Below are positions 1-11,011 of a DNA stretch of 64,000 bases, piece after piece. The stretch is from Amphiura filiformis (taxonomy: Eukaryota > Echinodermata > Ophiuroidea > Amphilepidida > Amphiuridae), in the NCBI RefSeq assembly GCF_039555335.1, contig NC_092640.1, forward strand, positions 36,202,784 to 36,266,783, written 5' to 3'. The translations under genes were made by a program, and so were the position numbers. The stretch's first letter is position 1. Every line of letters starts with the position of its first letter. The notes below the pieces were generated by a model, which was given only the letters and a program-made list of their open reading frames with translations, was not told the origin of the DNA and made no database searches.

Positions 1-421
1 CCCAGATCTCGTTATTGTTTAAATCCTCCCGACGCGTACTGGTACCATTATAACTATACATGGTACACAACTATCTAGGGAATGCGGCGCTTTTGTGCTG
101 GTCGATGAACGTATGCATCTAGCGCGTATTGTACCAGCATGCTTAGTCTTGTGGTTAGATTTTATTGATAAACAAGTATGATTGACAGTGTGTGAGTCCC
201 GGGTAAAGTTCTGCTTAAAAGTGAAAGTCCATAGTCGGTTTTTCGGATAATAAACTGGCAGATTCTAAAATTAGAATTGTTCAGTATTGAAGTGTCATTA
301 TAATTATGCCATTATGATATGTTGCATTCAATAATATAAGCCTACCATGCCTACGTAGGGCATATACTTTACTTTTACTGTCACAAATATAATTATATAG
401 CCTAAACTTTTTCATAACCAT
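1..421. other. Unassigned sequence at window start
   Basis: AT-rich sequence in which I see no convincing exon, RNA gene or repeat. The open frames here are short and lack splice context. Confidence 0.4.
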
Positions 422-535
422 TTTATACTAGTATTTTGATGTACTAAATATCAGTATAATTTCGAGTTCAACTGAATGCGTTCATCATGATTAATAACAT
501 TTTTATTTATCAAAAATCGACTATGGCATAGTCTA
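422..535 (+). repeat. Dispersed repeat shared with intron 1 of the uricase-like gene
   Basis: A stretch of about 110 bp (from TACTAGTATTTTGATG to ATGGCATAGTCTAG) recurs in the same orientation at 11356-11474, inside intron 1 of the uricase-like gene, with small differences. It may be a mobile-element fragment or a trace of local duplication. Neither copy has recognisable termini. Confidence 0.6.
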
Positions 536-638
536 GTGACTGTACTGCAACAATATCGTGGCCACAATATGGAGTCTGCATCAGGATTTAAGTCATTCTG
601 CCTACCTTGATTTTCCAGTAGCCAAAGGCCAATTCCAC

Positions 639-1212
639 CGTTACGGACGTTACAGATACATGCATCTTGCAACTTTTAAGTGAATAGCACACATGTTTGC
701 TGTTAGGATAACACTTTATTTCTTAGTATGCTACTAGTACACACTCTAATGTTCAATATAATAAAGCAGTTTTGTTTTGGCTTTCTTAGTTAATTAGCTA
801 CAGAAATTAGAAACGAGCGTTACGGACGTTACGCGAAAGTGCCTGCCTTTTTGACAGATGGTACATATCCTTAAATCTCCATACAGTTCTGTGTTTTATT
901 TTTCCTGTTAACAATATTGAGCAAGCCCTGTGTCTCCATTCCATGTAAACATGAAAAGCAAGTTTGAAATTAATACTCCTGTATCGTCCTACACTGCTGA
1001 TTTAGCGTTACGGACGTTACATTTTATCTAAAATGTAACGTCCGTAACGTTTTACAAACTGAAAAAAAAACTGTCAAGGTGCTTCCTCAGATTTTTTTCT
1101 TTACTATCTTGGAGTAGGTCTGACATCAATCTATGGAGGCATGATTAGCAAGTTTGAAATAAATGCTCCTGTTTTGAGCAATAATGTTCCAAAATTTTGT
1201 TACGGACGTTAC
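639..1212. repeat. Four spaced CGTTACGGACGTTAC motifs plus one inverted copy
   Basis: The 15-base motif CGTTACGGACGTTAC lies at 639-653, 818-832 and 1006-1020, and at 1198-1212 with one changed base. Spacing is 179, 188 and 192 bp. An inverted copy lies at 1035-1049. Each motif is two CGTTAC hexamers in direct orientation, 9 bp apart. The flanks of the last two copies are also related (AGCAAGTTTGAAAT at about 957 and 1147), so this looks like a decayed tandem repeat of about 185 bp that kept this core. Confidence 0.7.
1006..1049. repeat. Perfect 21-bp inverted repeat with 2-nt centre
   Basis: Arms 1006-1026 and 1029-1049 are exact reverse complements separated only by TC. Each arm contains the CGTTACGGACGTTAC motif plus ATTTTA. 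It could form a cruciform or a transcript hairpin. Confidence 0.85.
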
Positions 1213-1984
1213 AAAAGGCACTTTTGGCATGGAATTGGCCCAAACAAAATTGTGCACGATATCACAAAAGAGCGAAGTTGAACAAAATTTAACTCTTGAT
1301 ATTAAATCCCAGATGAAAATTCCAGCACCTGATGAAAATTTTCACTGCAGAGCTCGTGGTAGTGATGTGGAGTCTGAATTGAACATATACGCAAAAGATT
1401 CAGTACTTGACTGGGTTTTCTTGACTCATGGCAAAATAAATTTAGGGGCTATCATTTTCTTTGGAAGGGGGTCCCAAATTTAAAAAAGTCGACGTCGATA
1501 AAAATGCGACCACCCCCCCCTATTTCGGCAACAAAATTTTATGACCCCCCCCACCACCGATACACCCTACCCCCTAAACAGGCTAAAATTGTATTAAAAG
1601 CAGTCATTAAATAAATAAATAAACACACTATCTGTGTACCCCCTATTTTCTTTCCAAAATTAAATAATTTATGAAATTCGAAGCTATATACACAGTTCGG
1701 GAAACGACCTCGTACAGAAGCTTACAGAATTTGGGTGCAAAGTAAACGTGGAATTACAGGAAATATTTATCACTGATAATGAATCCGAATTCATCTGAAG
1801 AATATTTTAGGTCAAACAATTACCATTGTCTCAAAACTGTAGTTGTTTTTGCAATATTAACACCTTTTTGCAGCATTTTCATCTCATCGTGACCATTGTT
1901 TACATGTTTGTCCAGGAGCAGCCATTTCTAAAACCACCAAGAGCATTAGCCTCTTGGCCAGTCGTTCAAAGTTATTTTGGGTCA

Positions 1985-2199
1985 GGGAACAAACCAAAAG
2001 ATCGAAGAAGTCCGGGTTTCGTTAGGCAGAGACGAGGTTAAAAAATGTTAATTACGTTTCTCCAACACTCTAATAAAATATCGATGTTATTTTCACGCAA
2101 TTACTGCTTTACAGGCAGGGAGAGATCGAGAGGAAGTCCGTCCGCTGTCAAGAAATACTACTAAAACTAATAGGCTTATCGATCTTTTGGTTTGTTCCC
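1985..2199. mobile_element. Short TIR element (MITE), copy 1
   Basis: Begins GGGAACAAACCAAAAGATCGA and ends with its reverse complement, 215 bp in all, with no coding capacity. A second copy with the same termini is at 45476-45697, which supports a mobile family. Flanks are TCA on the left and TTA on the right, so no exact target duplication is seen here. Confidence 0.75.
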
Positions 2200-2499
2200 T
2201 TAATGTTGATAAGTTTTATTTAAAACAGAGGGCGGTGTTGCACAATTCGGGTATGTCCATGAATATTGTTTCCCCTGGAATATCATCTCTTTAAGCTTCT
2301 TTAATATGTTTTTTTATTTAATTTGTTAATTCGTCATCATTGGTGGTACAATATTTGGGGAGGGAGAGGGACGGGGGTGTTCAAAGCAGGCATAAATGTC
2401 TGGTGAACATAATTTCACAATCATTTTCCCATTTATTTTTTTATCAGTGCATTCTCTTTGGTGTTATTTTGCAGCACTAGTCAATTATAATAATTGTAC

Positions 2500-4065
2500 A
2501 TGTTACAGGCTGTCTCTCTAATAAGCAGGACTTAATGCCCAGAAAAGATCGATTTCTGTTTCTGTAAAATATTCTCATTTTGTGGCACTCATTGACTATA
2601 ATATTGTACAGGTTTCACTCTGTCTCTCTTATAATCAGGTTTTGATGCCCAGAAAAAGTTCCATTTCCGTAAAATATTCTCATTTTGTGGTACTCTTTGA
2701 CTATATAATATTGTATAGGTTTCATTCTGTCTCTCTTATAATCAGGTTTTGATGCCCAAAAAAAAATAATTTCTGTTTCCCAAAATATTCTCATTTTGTG
2801 GCACTCTTTGACTATAATATTGTATAGGCTTCACTCAGTCTCTCTTATAATCAGGTTTTGATGCCCAGAAAATGTTCGATTTCTGTTTCTGTAAAATATT
2901 CTCCATTTTGTGGCACTCTTTGACTATAATATTGTAAATGTTTCACTCTGTCTCTCTTATAATCAGGTTTTGATGCCCAGAAAAAGGTCAATTTCTGTTT
3001 CTGTAAAATATTTTCATTTTGTGGCACTCTTTGACTATAATATTGTAAAGGTTTCATTCTGTCTCTCTTATAATCAGGTTTTGATGCCCAGAAAAGGTCG
3101 ATTTCTGTTTCCATAAAATATTTTCATTTTGTGGCACTCTTTGACTATAATATTGTATAGGCTTCATCAGTCTCTCTTATAATCAGGTTTTGATGCCCAG
3201 AAAAAGTTCTATTTCTGTTTCTGCTCATTTTGTGGCACTCTTTGACTAATGTCTCTCTCTATATAATCAGGTTTTGATGCCCAGAAAAAGGTCAATTTCT
3301 GTTTCTGTAAAATATTCTCATTTTGTGGCACTCTTTGACCATAATATTGTAAAGGTTTCATTCTGTGTCTCTTATAATCAGGTTTTGATGCCCAGAAAAA
3401 GTTCGATTTCTGTTTCCGTAAAATATTCTCATTTTGTGGCACTCTTTGACTATAATATTGTATAGGTTTCATTCTGTCTCTCTTATAATCAGGTTTTGAT
3501 GCCCAGAAAAAGGTCGATTTCTGTTTCCATAAAATATTTTCATTTTGTGGCACTCTTTGACTATAATATTGTATAGGCTTCACTCAGTCTCTCTCTATAA
3601 TCAGGTTTTGATGCCCAGAAAAAGTTCTATTTCTGTTTCTGTAAAATATTCTCATTTTGTGGCACTCTTTGACCATAATATTGTAAAGGTTTCATTCTGT
3701 GTCTCTTATAATCAGGTTTTGATGCCCAGAAAAAGTTCGATCTCTGTTTCCGTAAAATATTCTCATTTTGTGGCACTCTTTGACTATAATATTGTAAAGG
3801 TTTCATTCTGTCTCTCTTATAATCAGGTTTTGATGCCCAAAAAAAGGTCGATTTCTGTTTCCATAAAATATTTTCATTTTGTGGCACTCTTTGACTATAA
3901 TATTGTATAGGCTTCACTCAGTCTCTCTTATAATCAGGTTTTGATGCCCAGAAAATGTTCGATTTCTGTTTCTGTAAAATATTCTCATTTTGTGGCACTC
4001 TTTGACTATAATATTGTAATGGTTTCACTCTGTCTCTATTATAATCAGGTTTTGATGCCCAGATT
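2500..4065. repeat. Tandem array of a 111-bp unit, about 14 copies
   Basis: The landmark GATGCCCAG or a close variant recurs near 2645, 2752, 2861, 2973, 3084, 3193, 3277, 3388, 3499, 3611, 3722, 3833, 3944 and 4055, mostly 111 bp apart, with one 84-bp unit. Units 3277-3610 and 3611-3943 match as blocks of three, suggesting amplification in about 333-bp steps. Because 111 is divisible by three, frames stay open on both strands. I read this as a minisatellite, not a gene. Confidence 0.9.
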
Positions 4066-4274
4066 TTTCGTATATTTTCAGATAAATGTCGCATCCCCCG
4101 CATATTGAAAGAAAAAGCTTCACGTCCCTCTCGAATAGCTTCGAATCCTCCATTCCTTGTGTATAATTTCATGTCCCCCTCCAATATCAAGGTCAAAATT
4201 CCATGTCCCCCCCTCAAGCCAATCAAAAAAAGTTGCCATCCCCTGTAAATCCTCCGTTCCCCCTGGGGTAAGTG

Positions 4275-4385
4275 ATTGCTCTCTTATAATCAGGTTTTGG
4301 TACCCAGAAAAGATCGGTTTCTGTTTCTGTAAAAATTCTCATTTTGTGGCACTTTTTGACTGTAATATTGTACAGGTTTATATGC
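4275..4385. repeat. Outlying degenerate unit of the 111-bp repeat
   Basis: A diverged unit (TATAATCAGGTTTTGGTACCC, then TTTGTGGCAC and GTAATATTGTACAGG) separated from the main array by about 210 bp of C-rich sequence. Confidence 0.7.
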
Positions 4386-4810
4386 CCTGTCTCTCTCAGT
4401 GGCTTAGCCAGTGGGGGGGGCAAAGGCAAAGGGGAAAGTGGAAAGTCTTATTGTGTAATTTCATTACCATGAAGAAAAATATCAATGAATGCCAAGGCTC
4501 AAAACCATTTCCTCAATGATCAGGTAATCATGGATTTGTGTATTGGTTGGAATTTGCCTAACTTCATGATACAGGACCTGAATTTGCCTAACTTCATGAT
4601 AACATAATGGTGGGATTTTAATAATTATTTTAAAGAGTTTTCTGAAGCTGCACCTCTCATGCTTTCAGCTTAACACATGATCTCAGTGAATAGAATAAAA
4701 TATCTCACAAGTTTTTATGGTAGGCAAGGCCTTTTGTAATGGTGCAAGTATCAAAATCTGAGTCAAGTTTCCTTCTTTACATACATGTAGCATTACATGT
4801 GTAAATTCTC

Positions 4811-5352
4811 ATGGGGGGGGTGGTCACTCTCACACAAAAGTGCCACGCACCCGCGTCCGACCACCTCTGAAATGCACCCTTAATGGCAAATTTTCACATT
4901 AACCAAATTGCACCCCTTAAGGGTGAAACACATGCATAATCCTACCCTAAATGGCGTAGCACATGCAAACACCAACCCTAAATGGTGTCAACTGAGAAAT
5001 ATCTACCCTGAGAAGTGGCGTAAACAGGAAAATGAGCTAAGTTGATACCTAATGTGTCTTTTTTTGATGTTGCAGACCTATAAATACTAAGAGAAAACAT
5101 GCACAGAGGTAACAAGAATCAATTAGAAAGTGGTGATTTTTGACAAATTAGTGCAAACTCACTCAAATAATAATATTACTAACCCTAAACGTCTAAAGAT
5201 TTGGCTGAAAAGGGACCCCTAAATGGTGACGCCTTCTGAAAAAGTACACCATTTTAAAAGAGACGTGAGACAATGCTGTGTGGTGAAAAGCATACCCTTT
5301 TAGATGTTTTTTCTTGGGCGCGGATGCGTCAAGTAGTTAGTGACCCCCCCCC
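4811..5352. mobile_element. Possible TIR element with C/G-run ends
   Basis: The left end (G-run, GGTCACT, then ACCCGCGTCC) and right end (GGGCGCGGATGCG, then AGTGACC and a C-run) are imperfect reverse complements about 540 bp apart. The interior repeats short ACCCTAAATGG phrases. The ends are degenerate, so the call is tentative. Confidence 0.35.
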
Positions 5353-8280
5353 TCCGGTTTTCATATCGCATTAAGATCTATTTTGGTACATTTTCCACAC
5401 CCGACTTCAGTGTAGTGTGCTTAAAAGTGGAAAAGTCATACCAAAATACAAAATATCTCTAAACTTGAGATTATGGATCTGTTCCTCCTGATTTATGATG
5501 ATGATTCAGGGCTTGCGTTTTAAAAAATCCAGGTGAAAGATAAATCACTTTCCTGAATGGTAAGGATCCTGACATTGCAGTCGAAAGTATTTTGTTTTGT
5601 CATGTTGTAATATAACTCAAATTACTTCTCTCATTGCTAGGAATAAAAAAACCAACTGTCATATTGCACTAGGGTGCTCAGTTCAGGAGATATAAAGACA
5701 GTCCAAGTTTCAAATATCTCATGCACAGAAGCCAAATTTAAAATACACCGATATAATTAAAATTTGTCTTAATTTACAACTCTCAGCAATCCATATAGGA
5801 AAATAATTTATTTGAGAAATATATCCTCGGAATCAGATGAAATCATGGGTCAAATGTTATGCTTGTACATTTTTGTTGGATGGGTTGCATGAACACTAAA
5901 GGAGGGACAAGACAATAAAAAAATGCACTAGAATAGGGAATTAAGTATATGTTTGAGATTTCTTATGTTTAAGGGAGTATTTTGAGACCAGTTTTGATGA
6001 CATCGGACAATTTTTTAAAAATTTGGACCTCTATCTATGACATTTTTGACATTGACCTATTCAACCTTATAACTCCTGAACCTGAGTACCATAGAAAAAC
6101 ATGACAATTGATTTTTTTCCTGTGATGAGAGGAACAATTTGCACATTACAACACTGAATTATTTTCAGGTTTTTTGTTCTCACTATGAATGGAAACAATC
6201 AAATTTGTATCATTTCAGGTCTAAGGATGCCCAAAAACATTGGTTCCACTAATGTGGGAAATTTAAAATCCCAAACCCAGAGTGCCACATACTAATATTT
6301 CACATACAAATAGACATATTATATGCATGTGCACCTCAAAACTCAATCCCTGATGACGATGATAATGATTATTAGCGATTTTTGTCGTGATTATTATTAT
6401 TATTTATGGTAGAATTGGACTGGCGCCAACTGCAATTGTAATAACAATGCTACACAACTTCAAGTAAACACACTCCACCCAATTCTATTACTGTGTACAT
6501 AACACTTTTTTTATTGATCAACATAATACTTTACAGGAACCAAAGGTCCCCAGTTTGAATTCTTTGAAGAAAGCCTCTTTTGAGTGGTCATAACGTGGAG
6601 CACAATTACTGTATGAATGTATGGAGAATGTTAGCTGCAGTATGACACTTGTATAAAGACGAATCATAATGATTGAGAAATTAAAGAATAAGCGTAACTT
6701 GATGTAATTTTAAAAGTTGCACATTCAAACAATTACGCTGTGTAAAATTATATAGCCTAATATGTTCCACTCACATGAAGTGAGTGTCCTCACATGAAGT
6801 GAGTGTCTATCAGTGTCATCGATCAAATAACAACCCACCTTGAATGCAGTGTTTTCAATTTGGAGAGCATTATGCGGCATGGTTGACACCATTCCAACAT
6901 GCTTTTACACAGTAAATTTGGATGCAACTTTCGAATCACATTTACGCAAGTGTGGTACCATACTGAAGTTAACAATTTACACAATTCTCCAAACGATCAT
7001 ATACATTAATACTGCTTTTACTTAATTGTGCTCAAAGTCACGCCCCTGTGCATGCCACTCAAACTAGTGCAGACTTCCTTTTTGATGTGTTTCTTATAAC
7101 ATAATACTTCAAAAACACTCCTAGTAAAATGAGTGTTTTGAGTGAATCCCGGATCCCTGTCTTGCTTTTCAAAACCACCCGAAATCTGTGTTTTTTCTTT
7201 CACGCACATGCTTACAACTTTCATACATGAGTGACCACCTGGATAACAACAGTGGTTTTCTTCATCCCTGTCACTTCTGAGACACTAAGTAAGGCATAGG
7301 AACATTGCATGATCCAGCAAATGTTGCTAAAAATAGAGTTCCCGTTTACAAAGTATGATTCACAATAGTGAAACAACCTGGTCCATGGAGGCCAAAGGCG
7401 GCAAATTCAGAAACTGAGATAGAGGCAAAAATATGGAGTGAAAAAAAAAAAAAAAATACAAGAAAATAGATATCACAAAACTTCATACCTTTAGAACTAG
7501 GTATGCTAGACCTTTAAGCGTTTTCAATAAATGATAGCTTAAGGTAATGATTATAAATTACAATCTTTGATTGGAAATGTTAAAGTGCAAATTCATTTTC
7601 ATTGACTCCATTGTTTTCATACCTTGTGATCTTTCTCTGCAGCTCAGTCAGTATAATGTCAGACTGCATGGTTCGTTTTTGCCCGGCAAAAATCCTGTTT
7701 TTACCGGCAAAGTGGCAAAAACCAGCAAAAATGGTAAAAACTGGCAAAAAACTCATTTGTAGTTAGTCAAATATTAAAAAGTAACACTAATTATAACAAT
7801 AGCACACAACTTTTGATCAATCATTCAACATTCTAGTTGTCTCGCTTATTCCTTAAAATGAAAATGTTTTTGAATTTGATATGCCACATTGCAGTTAAAT
7901 CCACTAGTGAGCAATGAAAATCATGCCGTTAATTTTTTCTTAAAGGGGCATTTCGTGATCCACAGCCTCATCCCCACTTTTTCAAAAAAAGTTGAGATTT
8001 TATACCACTGGAAACCTCTGGCTACATAATGTTTATGTACCAAAAATTTCTTGCAGATTAATTAGTTTAGCAAAATATCATCACATTTGAATTTCGTTCT
8101 GGTGCACCAGAGCGAAATTACAACACATTGTCTATGGAGCAGTGTAATACACATAATCATGCATAACTCGCAAACGAAAAATCGGAATCAACTGAAATTT
8201 TGGAAATAAGCTTTTTTTCGTGAATATCTACTGAAAAATGTCATAAAAGAGGATGATAGGATCACGAAATCCTCCTTCAA
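5353..8280. other. Intergenic stretch, no gene recognised
   Basis: AT-rich sequence with a short ATT-rich tract near 6390, an A-run near 7441 and the small duplication at 6770. I find no splice-supported coding exon or RNA gene. Confidence 0.4.
6770..6807. repeat. Exact 19-bp tandem duplication of a small hairpin
   Basis: CTCACATGAAGTGAGTGTC occurs twice back to back (6770-6788, 6789-6807). Each copy contains the self-complementary core CTCAC-ATGAA-GTGAG. Confidence 0.85.
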
Positions 8281-8937
8281 GGGATCTAGAAATGAGCGTT
8301 TATGGCGTTTCGACAGTATTTTTTGTAGGACATGAGAGCACCTCAGGCGTATCAAATTGCATTCTGAATACGAAGCATGTCTTTCTGATATCAAATAATT
8401 TTCATTTTTGACATTCACGATATAATACAAATTTTATGACAAATTATTAAAATTTGATATTTTTCAAATTTTTGATATATACCAGTCCTCGAAATAAATT
8501 TCATAAATCTAATGATATATTCTTAAAGTGTATGTAGCTGGAGAAAAAGCCGACGATCAATTGAAAATTTTGACCTTATACTACTGAAGATATAGATTTT
8601 TTTACCTATTTTTCTGTGTGTGTTTTGGGGAAAAAATCCATATCTTCAATACGAAAAGGTCAAAATTTTCAATTGATACGTCAGCTTACTTCATCCTGCA
8701 CCTACATACAATTTTAAGTATAAATCATCAGATTTATAAAGTTTACTTCAAGTACTGTTAAATATCAAAAATATCAATTTTAATGATTTGCTATAAAATG
8801 TGTATTAAATTGCGAATTTCAAAAAAATCAAAATTATTTGATATCAGAAGGACATTCTTCATATTCAGAATGCAATTCGGTATGTCTGATGTGCTCTAAT
8901 GTCCCACAATAAATACTGTCCAAATGTTCATACCCTT
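8281..8937. mobile_element. Foldback element, family 1, copy 1
   Basis: Almost the whole 650 bp is one long palindrome. The left arm (TTTCGACAGTATTTTTTG, then GCATTCTGAATACGAAG) returns inverted on the right (CATATTCAGAATGC, then AATAAATACTGTCC), with AATTGAAAATTTTGACC and its complement flanking the centre. A second full copy is at 18785-19452 and a right half at 41205-41395. Non-coding. The assembly gap starts about 50 bp downstream. Confidence 0.85.
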
Positions 8938-8988
8938 CCTTAATATGTTACTTATAATTACCAAATCTGGCCTTGTTACACTCAGGAA

Positions 8989-9188
8989 NNNNNNNNNNNN
9001 NNNNNNNNNNNNNNNNNNNNNNNNNNNNNNNNNNNNNNNNNNNNNNNNNNNNNNNNNNNNNNNNNNNNNNNNNNNNNNNNNNNNNNNNNNNNNNNNNNNN
9101 NNNNNNNNNNNNNNNNNNNNNNNNNNNNNNNNNNNNNNNNNNNNNNNNNNNNNNNNNNNNNNNNNNNNNNNNNNNNNNNNNNNNNNNN
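8989..9188. other. Assembly gap (200 Ns)
   Basis: Exactly 200 N characters, a conventional placeholder length, so the true size is unknown. It is flanked by a foldback and a dispersed repeat, which may have caused the break. Open frames drawn across it are meaningless. Confidence 0.99.
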
Positions 9189-9545
9189 GGTTTGTTATCT
9201 GTCGTTTACATATCCTTCCTAAAACACAAAAGTGCGAATATTTCCAAACACCTAAATTAGCTAAAAATTTAGGACAAAACTATATTTTCTAGAATTTCAT
9301 AGAATACTTTAAATATTGGCCGGTTATTTTTCACACAGTGACGTTAACTAGGCAATCGTCTATACTTCTAACATACACTATTTGTAGAGGTAACACGTCA
9401 ATGGTGAGAGCACTGTGTATTGTGTATAGGAAAACGGACAGTAACTGCAGTATGAACTTCGCGTACATATAAAACTGTCTTTTATAATGTTCACTGGAAT
9501 TTATGGTCACATAATGACAGTACTTGCGTCTTTCAAACCACAATA
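9189..9545 (-). repeat. Dispersed repeat, fragment in inverse orientation
   Basis: The reverse complement matches 59037-59290 (CTGTCCGTTTTCCTATACAC, ATAACCGGCCAATATTT, CTAAATTTTTAGCTAATTTA) and part of 16370-16500. The left end is lost in the gap. Confidence 0.75.
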
Positions 9546-10148
9546 ATAGCCCGCGATTGAGGGGTCACAAAATTGACTCCGATCCCTGGTATATTCATGA
9601 TCCCCACCCTCCCGAAGAAAATGACACGCCCTGATGTAGTGTTATTAGATTTTCACGGGAATTAAAATATGGCGAGTGTTTCCTTTTAGAACTGTTGTAA
9701 AACGCCATTTTCCAGATAATAGCACTCTCTTTATTGAGCTCGAACATGCTTAGCTCATTATGTTCTCAATTATATTGGTATTTATAATGCAAGAGTTCGT
9801 AATGAGAGTTTGTAATGTAATGAAATCAAAATATCTATATTACAAAGATGCCTATTCAATTGAAATGAAACATTGGTATCGTGCACACACCCCAACAACT
9901 CTCGGAGTAACACTCATTTGGGTACATTCGAAAATTGAGTGTCCGCGTACGTTTTTGAAAAGCGTTTAATCGACGCGAAAAAAGTGACCATATCTGTATT
10001 TAACATTTTTAACTTGCAATGAACTTTATTCACTGAATATTATATATACAAATAACTCATACACGATAAATACCTCGCAATATGAACACGTCCAAATTAT
10101 GGTGGTTACGAACTTAGACAAAGTCCTACGTGACTTTGGCTTTTTAAA

Positions 10149-10192
10149 GTATACAAACACTCACGTTTTGAAAAACGTGGGTGTTTGTATAC
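10149..10192. repeat. 21-bp inverted repeat with 2-nt centre
   Basis: GTATACAAACACTCACGTTTT at 10149-10169 is followed after GA by its reverse complement at 10172-10192, with one G/A difference that still allows G-U pairing. Confidence 0.85.
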
Positions 10193-10385
10193 TATTGTAT
10201 TCAATATCATAAGAAAGGATTTATGTGAAATTTCAATACCAACAATACAAGTTTTTAACAATACAAACATAATGAATAGTTGGTATTAGTCTGATCAATT
10301 GAAAGATCAAGGGCGAATATTTTGTGATCATCCGAGTAAAAGGTGAGGTTTCGGGTCATTCGCTGTCGTGAATAAAAAAGTTCAA

Positions 10386-10835
10386 TTGTGAAAATGAAGA
10401 GTTTGTTTCCAAAAGACATTAAGTCCAATAGCTGCCTTGTGTCACATTTTTCTGGTATATTTTTTTTTTTTTTTTTAAAGTTTCACGATTGGAATGGATA
10501 TGTTTGTAACTCTAGCTTATTCTCTATTTTCAATATCATTTTGCCCCCTAAAATTCTCCAATGCCATGTTTAAAAACGGCTGCCATTGGATTTAATGCCT
10601 ATAAAAAAAAAAAAATCTTTTATATGTATTGTTCTATTCTTCGCACGTGGGCGAAATTTGCAATTTTATTTTTTTTTAAAGATAACCAAAAAATTGTTAT
10701 TACTATTCTACTGCTCTAATGTTATTAGATTTGCAAGGTTATTGCTACTCTTAGGAATATCTTCAAATACAAAATTCCACAAAGCAGCCTTTGGAATTCA
10801 ATGCCTTTTGGCACCAAGCTTTTCAAATATGAACA
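10386..10835 (+). mobile_element. Non-autonomous TIR element just upstream of the uricase-like gene
   Basis: Left end AAGAGTTTGTTTCCAAAAG and right end GCCTTTTGGCACCAAGCTTTT are imperfect reverse complements. A related copy lies in the opposite orientation at 57425-57826, with the same interior phrases (GATTGGAATGGATATGTTTG, CACGTGGGCGAA). No coding capacity. It ends about 80 bp before the first recognised exon of the uricase-like gene, so it may lie in its promoter or 5' UTR. Confidence 0.7.
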
Positions 10836-10915
10836 ATTAAATTGACTTTTTACAATATTTGTCACTCGTACAGACACCTGTAGTGTAGTTTGCAATTGCA
10901 ACTGTAATTTTTCAG

Positions 10916-11011
10916 GAGTGATAATGACGAATGTCTTTAAATCAACTTTGGTGTTGATTTTAACCGCGCTCATTGCCAGCGTAAGTCTAGCCAATGCAAA
11001 ACCCAGAAAAG
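10916..11011 (+). CDS. Uricase-like exon 1: signal peptide
   Basis: A good acceptor (AATTTTTCAG) precedes 10916 and the ATG is at 10924, so a 5'-UTR intron is likely. The 29 codons read M-T-N-V-F-K-S, a hydrophobic stretch (TLVLILTALIASVSL), then ANA before KPRK, a typical secretory signal with cleavage likely after ANA. It ends in phase 1 at the donor G|GTAAGG. A second donor-like GTAAGT at 10981 would not give an open junction. The exon joins in frame to exon 2 or directly to exon 3. Confidence 0.7.

Noticed and set aside
1184-1483. Open frame of 99 residues with protein-like composition
   Set aside because: It starts inside the CGTTAC repeat, has no supporting splice sites or recognised domain, and the Cys spacing is too short for an Ig domain. 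Left uncalled.
2851-4226. Repeat proteins on both strands, some with dibasic sites like a neuropeptide precursor
   Set aside because: Frames are open on both strands because the repeat unit is 111 bp. There is no signal peptide and the units are not separated in a precursor-like way.
8924-9292. Open frames containing long X runs
   Set aside because: They run across the 200-N gap.
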